From an uncultured Collinsella sp. (lineage in GTDB: Bacteria > Actinomycetota > Coriobacteriia > Coriobacteriales > Coriobacteriaceae): a DNA stretch of 11,001 nt. Positions 6,905 through 11,001 of the stretch are shown here, piece by piece (position 1 is the stretch's first letter; each line of letters starts with the position of its first letter). The notes under the pieces are model-generated. The model was not told the DNA's origin and did not search any database. It worked only from the letters and a program-made list of their open reading frames with translations. Both the position numbers and the translations under genes were made by a program. Location of the stretch: assembly GCA_900550815.1 (NCBI GenBank), contig URTW01000055.1, positions 1 to 11,001 of the forward strand. The letters are read 5' to 3'.

Positions 6905-7816
6905 TTAGGCGAGGGGTGTGGATTCCCATTCGCCGGTGGCGTGGGGGATGTCGAAGGTTCGATAGCCGCAGTCGTAGGCGTGGGCCTGGGCCTCGCGGAT
7001 GTTCCAGCAGATATCGCAGGCGCGGTGCGCGTCCGAGCCAAAGGTAATGGGCACCTCGGCATGGGCAAAGCAACGCAACAGCCCGGTCGCGGGATAGTAG
7101 TCGTCCAAGCCCTTGCGCGGTGCGGCGGTCGAGACCTCAACGCGGCGGCCCGTATCGTGCGTGCACTCGGCCATCTGCTCCCAGAATGGCGCGGGGTCAA
7201 AGTCGGGCGCAAAGCCTTCCTTCGAAAAGCGCATGACCAGGTCGGGGTGGGCCATTACATCAAAGTTAAGCGGGCTTTCACAGGCGCGGCACCAGTCATC
7301 GACGTAGCGCTCCCACACGCCGCGCACGCCCAGGTTTTCCCAAACGTGCAGGTTGGTGCCATCGTCGATCCAACCGCAGCTCGAATCGGGCGTGTCGGGA
7401 CGAGCGACGTTTTCCGTTCCCGCCGTACCCGCGGCACCGGCCATGATATCGCCGGGGTCGCCAATCCAGTGCACGCTGCCCAAGCGCACCACGGCGCCCT
7501 GGGACCAGCGCTCTACCAAGGGCTCGCAGCCCTCGTACCAATCGCATTCAAGGCCATAGATAAGCTCGAGCTCCGGCGCAATCTGCGCGGCGAGTTTGCG
7601 GGCGTCCTCAAAGGCCAGACGATGTGCCGGCAGGTCGCCCTCGACAACCTGCACTTCGCAGTTGGCGTCCATGCTGGCGGGCAGGGTGAGATGGTCGGTC
7701 GAGACCATGACGCGGCAACCGGCCGCAGCAGCGGCGCGAACGTTGTCCTCAAACGAGGCATGTCCGTCCGAAAACGAGGTGTGGGTATGGCAATCGACCA
7801 TCGGGCAAGCAGACAT
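6905..7816 (-). CDS. hisJ: PHP-family histidinol-phosphatase (HisJ/HisK type)
   Basis: This is a PHP-domain metal-dependent phosphatase. Its position next to a his cluster whose HisB lacks a phosphatase domain suggests it converts histidinol phosphate to histidinol, the step before HisD. The 303 residues show the PHP metal ligands in order: H10 and H12 (DCHTHTSFSDGH), D17, D41-H42 (STDH), E90 (GLECDWY), H116 (GSVHW), H190 (MAHPD), and D262 and H264 (FGSDAH). The start has AAGGAG about 7 bases upstream on the - strand. It is longer than the roughly 270 residues typical of the Bacillus enzyme. The extra length lies mainly at about residues 119-160, which is rich in Gly, Ala and Asp. It is convergent with hisE, so it has its own promoter. 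Other PHP phosphatases cannot be fully excluded. Confidence 0.88.
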   Translation of the reverse strand: MSACPMVDCHTHTSFSDGHASFEDNVRAAAAAGCRVMVSTDHLTLPASMDANCEVQVVEGDLPAHRLAFEDARKLAAQIAPELELIYGLECDWYEGCEPLVERWSQGAVVRLGSVHWIGDPGDIMAGAAGTAGTENVARPDTPDSSCGWIDDGTNLHVWENLGVRGVWERYVDDWCRACESPLNFDVMAHPDLVMRFSKEGFAPDFDPAPFWEQMAECTHDTGRRVEVSTAAPRKGLDDYYPATGLLRCFAHAEVPITFGSDAHRACDICWNIREAQAHAYDCGYRTFDIPHATGEWESTPLA

Positions 7817-7848
7817 GGCAGCTCCTTTGCGTCAAGCGAATCCGCTCC

Positions 7849-7854
7849 ATTGTA
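7849..7854 (-). promoter_or_regulatory. Probable -10 box of the histidinol-phosphatase gene
   Basis: On the - strand the hexamer TACAAT (5/6 to TATAAT) lies 33 bases before the ATG, which would leave a leader of about 25 nt. It sits inside a small inverted repeat, CCATT-GT-AATGG (7847-7858). No good -35 hexamer is visible at 16-18 bp. The region where it would lie is occupied by the strong GC hairpin at 7861-7893. Confidence 0.45.
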
Positions 7855-7860
7855 ATGGCG

Positions 7861-7893
7861 CGGCCCCCGATGCGACGAGCGCACCGGGGGCCG
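7861..7893. promoter_or_regulatory. Strong GC dyad upstream of the phosphatase promoter
   Basis: CGGCCCCCG (7861-7869) pairs with CGGGGGCCG (7885-7893). After one mismatch TGCG (7871-7874) pairs with CGCA (7880-7883) around ACGAG. No T run follows on either strand, so it is not a standard terminator. It lies just upstream of the TACAAT box of the - strand gene, so a DNA-level operator is possible. Confidence 0.4.
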
Positions 7894-7936
7894 AAATCGA
7901 CTGGAAAGGGTGCGCGGTGCGGCCTCGCTTGCGCTC

Positions 7937-8007
7937 TCAAAACATGTACATCAGCCTCCAAAAGCTGCAGAAAATGACATGTTTGGAGGCTGATGTACAT
8001 GTTTGGA
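7937..8007. repeat. Perfect 23-bp inverted repeat with motifs phased every 20 bp
   Basis: The arm at 7940-7962 (starting AAACATGTACATCAGCC) is the exact reverse complement of 7982-8004, with a 19-nt centre. The motif ACATGTTTGGA occurs at 7977-7987 and again at 7997-8007. Its reverse complement TCCAAACATGT occurs at 7937-7947 with one mismatch. At 7957 the first six bases TCCAAA recur. All four copies therefore start exactly 20 bp apart, two in each orientation. It lies in the divergent region between the phosphatase and LarC2 genes. It may be a set of regulator sites on one DNA face, a hairpin RNA, or a palindromic mobile repeat. Confidence 0.7.
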
Positions 8008-8058
8008 TAGGAGCGAGGGCGGCGACGGACGAAAGTCACGCCTGTGCCACGTCCGATG

Positions 8059-8067
8059 TGCTAGCGT
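8059..8067 (+). promoter_or_regulatory. Weak candidate extended -10 for the LarC2 gene
   Basis: TGC-TAGCGT gives a TGn extension and a TAnnnT hexamer 43 bases before the ATG at 8111. No convincing -35 hexamer is present. An inverted repeat, CGGACG (8026-8031) and CGTCCG (8050-8055), lies just upstream. This is a guess from position and a partial match only. Confidence 0.22.
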
Positions 8068-8110
8068 TTGGGTGAACAAAACGAGCCCGTGCGGAAAGGA
8101 GCCGGACCGT

Positions 8111-8596
8111 ATGCCATGTGATAGCACATCCCCGCTGTCCCGCGAGACCGATGCGCCCGAGACCATCGTCAAGCTGGAATGCGATATCGACGACGCGTCG
8201 CCCGAGGTGCTCGCCTATGCCGCCGACCGCCTGCGCGAGGCCGGTGCGCGCGAGGTGCACTGGCTGCCCCTCTATTGCTAGAAGGACCGTCCCGGCTGGC
8301 AGCTGCAGGTGATCTGCTCGCATGAGGATATTGAACGCCTGCAGGCGATTATCTTTTTGGAAACCACGACCAACGGTATCCGGCGCCAGGTTATGGAGCG
8401 CGTCTGTCTGCCGCGTCGTTTTGAGCAGGTAGCGACGCCTTGGGGCGAGGTGTCCGTTAAAGTGGCCACTCTGCCCGACGGCAGTGAGCGTGCGGCGCCC
8501 GAGTACGAGGACTGCGCCCGTCTCGCCCGCGAGCATAACGTACCGCTCCAGCGCGTGATGCAGGCGGCACAAGCCACGGCGCTGCGATTTGAGTAA
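8111..8596 (+). pseudogene. larC: LarC C-terminal-domain nickel-insertion protein interrupted by an in-frame TAG
   Basis: The frame encodes a stand-alone homologue of the C-terminal domain of LarC, the CTP-dependent cyclometallase that inserts nickel into the pincer cofactor of lactate racemase and related enzymes. ATG 8111 follows AAGGAG (8096-8101). Codons 1-56 give LECDIDDASPEVLAYAADRLREAG-type sequence ending HWLPLYC; codon 57 is TAG (8279-8281). Codons 58-161 then continue in the same frame with KDRPGWQLQVIC, IIFLETTTNGIRR (80-92), ATPWGEVSVKV (108-118) and SPEYEDC-like APEYEDC (129-135). Family members read roughly IYMKKxRPG here, so the TAG sits at the first Lys of MKK, one base from AAG. 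No other lesion is visible. In-frame restart codons downstream (GTG 8309) have no ribosome binding site. It is either a recent nonsense mutant, a suppressed or recoded gene, or a sequencing error. No N-terminal LarC domain is nearby. Confidence 0.75.
8279..8281 (+). other. In-frame amber codon in the conserved MKKxRP motif of the LarC2 frame
   Basis: TAT-TGC-TAG-AAG-GAC-CGT-CCC reads Y-C-stop-K-D-R-P, in one frame with conserved LarC2 sequence on both sides. A single A-to-T change from AAG would create it. A small hairpin, GCAG-GTGAT-CTGC (8305-8317), lies 24 nt downstream, but a 4-bp stem is too weak to count as a recoding signal. Confidence 0.85.
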
Positions 8597-8653
8597 CGCG
8601 GCCGGTGGCACGCCACGCCCAGCCCCATCAACCCCACCCGAAAGGATCTCCCC

Positions 8654-9202
8654 ATGAAATATCTCATCGCTTCCGACATCCACGGCTCGGCATATTGGAC
8701 CGAGCGCCTCTGCTCTGCCATCGAGTCCGAGCAGCCCGACCGCATCGTCCTGCTGGGCGACCTGCTCTACCACGGCCCGCGCAACGACCTGCCGCGCGAC
8801 TACGCTCCCAAGCGCGTGATTCCGCTGCTCAACGCCCTGGCCGACCGCATCATCGCGGTGCGCGGCAACTGCGACGCCGAGGTCGACCAGATGGTGCTCG
8901 ACTTTCCCGTCATGGCCGACTACGCCACGCTGTTTGACGAGACCGGCCGCGAGCTGTTTCTGACGCACGGCCACGTCTTTGGCGCCGGCATGCACAACAG
9001 CGTCGACCACGCGCCCGCGCTGCCCGAGGGCTCCGCGCTCGTCTACGGCCATACGCACATTAAAGTTAACGAGGAGAGCGCCGCGCACCCGGGCCTGTGG
9101 CTCTTCAACCCCGGCAGCGTGAGCATCCCCAAGGACGGCTCGCACAGCTACGGCATCTACGAGGGCGGCGCGTTCCGCCACGTGGTTATGGAGGAGGAGT
9201 AG
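8654..9202 (+). CDS. yfcE: YfcE-family metallophosphoesterase
   Basis: This is a small calcineurin-like phosphodiesterase with a two-metal active site, like YfcE and archaeal MJ0936. The natural substrate of the family is not well defined, so only phosphodiesterase activity can be named. The 182 residues match the family length. The metal and phosphate ligands are all present: D8 and H10 in SDIHG, D36 in LLGDLLYHGP, N72 in RGNCD, H105 in LTHGH, and H133 and H135 in YGHTH. FNPGSVSIPKDG (151-162) is the usual late motif. ATG 8654 follows AAAGGA. mazG begins two bases after the stop, so the two are likely cotranscribed and translationally coupled. The spacer after the LarC2 frame holds a short palindrome, GTGGC-AC-GCCAC (8605-8616), and no evident terminator. 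Confidence 0.93.
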   Translation: MKYLIASDIHGSAYWTERLCSAIESEQPDRIVLLGDLLYHGPRNDLPRDYAPKRVIPLLNALADRIIAVRGNCDAEVDQMVLDFPVMADYATLFDETGRELFLTHGHVFGAGMHNSVDHAPALPEGSALVYGHTHIKVNEESAAHPGLWLFNPGSVSIPKDGSHSYGIYEGGAFRHVVMEEE

Positions 9203-9204
9203 CC

Positions 9205-10065
9205 ATGGCGCAGCATATGGCTCAGCAAAATGCCGAGGGCTCGCGCGATCTGTCCACGCTGGTAGACGCGTCGACCGAGCTGCAGCATCTGGTGCAGACC
9301 ATCTGGCGTCTGCGTCAGCCCGATGGCTGCCCGTGGGACCGTGAGCAGACGCACCGCAGCATTGGCAAGAACATGATCGAGGAGGCCTACGAGGCGCTCG
9401 ACTGCATCGAGGCCGATGATGCCACGCATCTGCGCGAGGAGCTCGGCGACGTGCTCATGCAGGTAGTACTGCATGCGCAGATTGCGGCGGACGCCGGCGA
9501 GTTTACGCTGGCCGACGTGGCGCGCGATATCGACGCCAAGCTCATCCGCCGCCACCCACACGTGTTTGGCGATGCGGATGCCGAGAGCTCCGACGAGGTG
9601 CTCAAGATTTGGGATGAGGTCAAGCTTGCCGAGAAGGCTGCCAAGGACAAGGCCGTGGCAGCGGGCGAAGCTGCACCCGAGGGCCTGCTCGACGGCGTGC
9701 CCACGCATCTGCCGGCGCTGATGCAGGCGCAGAAGGTGTCGCGCAAGGCGGCTGCCGTGGGCTTTGAGTGGGAGACGGTCCAGGATGTGTGGGACGAGGT
9801 CGCCGAGGAGCATGCCGAGTTTGAGGCCGAGACCCCCGGAACGCCCGAGCGCGAGATGGAGTTTGGCGACCTGCTCTTTGCCCTGGTCAACGTTGCGCGC
9901 AAAGAGGGCATCGACGCCGAGAGCGCCCTGCGCGCGAGCACGGCCAAGTTTCGCCGTCGCTGGGCTGCGATGGAGCAGATGGCGGCCGATGCCCATGTTG
10001 ATCTTGCCGAGCTTTCGACCCACGGCCTCAACGACCTCTGGGATGCTGCCAAGGCAGAGGAGTAA
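9205..10065 (+). CDS. mazG: Nucleoside triphosphate pyrophosphohydrolase MazG (two-domain)
   Basis: MazG hydrolyses nucleoside triphosphates to monophosphates and pyrophosphate. In E. coli it cleans abnormal NTPs and lowers ppGpp under stress. ATG 9205 has GAGGAGGAG (9191-9199) inside the end of yfcE; the frame is open back to 9097 but that part overlaps yfcE. The 286 residues hold two tandem MazG domains. Domain 1 has the signature CPWDREQTHRSIGKNMIEEAYEALDCI (42-68) and HLREELGDVLMQVVLHA (75-91), giving EExxE and ExxD. Domain 2 has EEHAEFEAE (201-209) and EFGDLLFALVNVARK (219-233). An Ala/Lys-rich linker (about 141-158) joins them. The length slightly exceeds the E. coli protein (263), mainly through the N-terminal tail and the linker. 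The operon ends here at a strong terminator. Confidence 0.95.
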   Translation: MAQHMAQQNAEGSRDLSTLVDASTELQHLVQTIWRLRQPDGCPWDREQTHRSIGKNMIEEAYEALDCIEADDATHLREELGDVLMQVVLHAQIAADAGEFTLADVARDIDAKLIRRHPHVFGDADAESSDEVLKIWDEVKLAEKAAKDKAVAAGEAAPEGLLDGVPTHLPALMQAQKVSRKAAAVGFEWETVQDVWDEVAEEHAEFEAETPGTPEREMEFGDLLFALVNVARKEGIDAESALRASTAKFRRRWAAMEQMAADAHVDLAELSTHGLNDLWDAAKAEE

Positions 10066-10069
10066 GACT

Positions 10070-10114
10070 GCGGGAATGACGGGCTGACATGCCTTGTCGT
10101 TCCCGCTAATTTTT
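10070..10114 (+). terminator. Intrinsic terminator after mazG
   Basis: GCGGGAATGAC (10070-10080) pairs with GTCGTTCCCGC (10096-10106), an 11-bp stem with one G-U wobble. The loop contains a further GGC/GCC pairing, and TAATTTTT follows at 10107-10114. The placement 4 bases after the mazG stop is as expected for the end of the yfcE-mazG unit. Confidence 0.85.
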
Positions 10115-10124
10115 CGAAAAACAA

Positions 10125-10154
10125 TTGTATCCCTCGGCTAACTTAGGGCATAAT
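10125..10154 (+). promoter_or_regulatory. Probable eno promoter
   Basis: TTGTAT (10125-10130) and CATAAT (10149-10154) are separated by 18 bp, and the region is AT-richer than its surroundings. The -10 is a 5/6 match; the -35 is only 3/6. It would give a start near 10161 and a leader of about 90 nt before eno. GGCTAACTTA (10136-10145) lies in the -35/-10 spacer. Confidence 0.5.
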
Positions 10155-10180
10155 GCAAAAAGTGCGACATGGCTAACTTA
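10136..10180. repeat. Direct repeat of a 10-mer around the eno promoter
   Basis: GGCTAACTTA occurs at 10136-10145 and again at 10171-10180, 35 bp apart. One copy is in the promoter spacer and the other is just downstream of the expected transcription start. This is a typical placement for a pair of regulator sites, though the identity of any regulator is unknown. Confidence 0.5.
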
Positions 10181-10193
10181 CGGAGGCGCACCG

Positions 10194-10241
10194 ATGGTGC
10201 ACAGCCGGCCAGTCGCTTGCATCAACTACGTTTCCAAGTGA
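10194..10241 (+). CDS. Possible 15-residue leader peptide upstream of eno
   Basis: ATG 10194 is preceded by GGAGG (10182-10186) with 7-base spacing and reads MVHSRPVACINYVSK before TGA at 10239-10241. This ends 12 bases before the eno ATG, and its stop touches the eno ribosome binding site. The start codon lies across a small hairpin, GCACC-GAT-GGTGC (10188-10200), that could limit initiation. No run of one amino acid is present, so classical attenuation is not suggested. It may be a coupled leader ORF or chance; coding capacity is too short to judge. Confidence 0.35.
   Translation: MVHSRPVACINYVSK

Positions 10242-11001
<760 letters not shown>

Noticed and set aside
7937..8007. CRISPR array
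   Set aside because: The 20-bp periodic motif is in both orientations and the intervening sequence is part of the palindrome, not unique spacers.
7817..8110. A known riboswitch (cobalamin or nickel/cobalt) before the LarC2 gene
   Set aside because: Short GCCAC-like stretches were seen, but no consensus core or arrangement of stems could be supported.
8282..8320. A selenocysteine insertion element after the TAG
   Set aside because: The codon is TAG, not TGA, and the only nearby hairpin (GCAG-GTGAT-CTGC) has a 4-bp stem. This is too weak to claim.
8309..8596. Independent gene starting at GTG 8309 after the TAG
   Set aside because: There is no ribosome binding site before it, and its sequence is the direct continuation of the LarC2 domain begun at 8111.

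Overview
The window is high-GC and tightly packed, with strong purine-rich ribosome binding sites, many GTG start codons and a long histidine biosynthesis operon. This fits an actinobacterium, most likely a gut Coriobacteriia member such as Collinsella. That assignment is inferred from overall character; the window holds no rRNA or tRNA to confirm it.

Positions 1-6877 (+ strand) carry a his operon in the order hisG (5' end outside the window), hisD, hisC, hisB, hisH, hisA, hisF, hisI, hisE. Most junctions are very tight: hisD/hisC 1 bp, hisC/hisB 0 bp, hisH/hisA an ATGA overlap, hisA/hisF 3 bp. Three spacers stand out. A terminator-like hairpin separates hisG from hisD. A small hairpin precedes hisH. 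A 142-bp spacer between hisF and hisI is rich in secondary structure. A PHP-type histidinol-phosphatase gene (hisJ/hisK family) lies convergently on the - strand just after hisE, so the enzymes from PRPP+ATP to histidine are present except HisZ, which a short-form HisG would need and which may lie upstream.

Positions 7817-8110 are a divergent intergenic region. It holds a -10 box for the phosphatase, a strong GC hairpin, and a perfect 23-bp inverted repeat whose motifs recur every 20 bp. To its right is a LarC C-terminal-domain (nickel-pincer cofactor) gene interrupted by one in-frame TAG exactly in the conserved MKKxRP motif. The rest of that reading frame is intact. Next come a YfcE-type metallophosphoesterase and a two-domain MazG pyrophosphatase, closed by a strong intrinsic terminator.

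Positions 10115-11001 hold the eno promoter region, with a repeated 10-mer and a 15-codon upstream ORF, followed by the first 249 codons of enolase, cut by the window edge.

The features most worth a second look are the amber codon in the LarC2 gene, the 20-bp-phased inverted repeat upstream of it, the loss of the conserved catalytic Glu in HisD, the structured hisF-hisI spacer, and the eno leader ORF.
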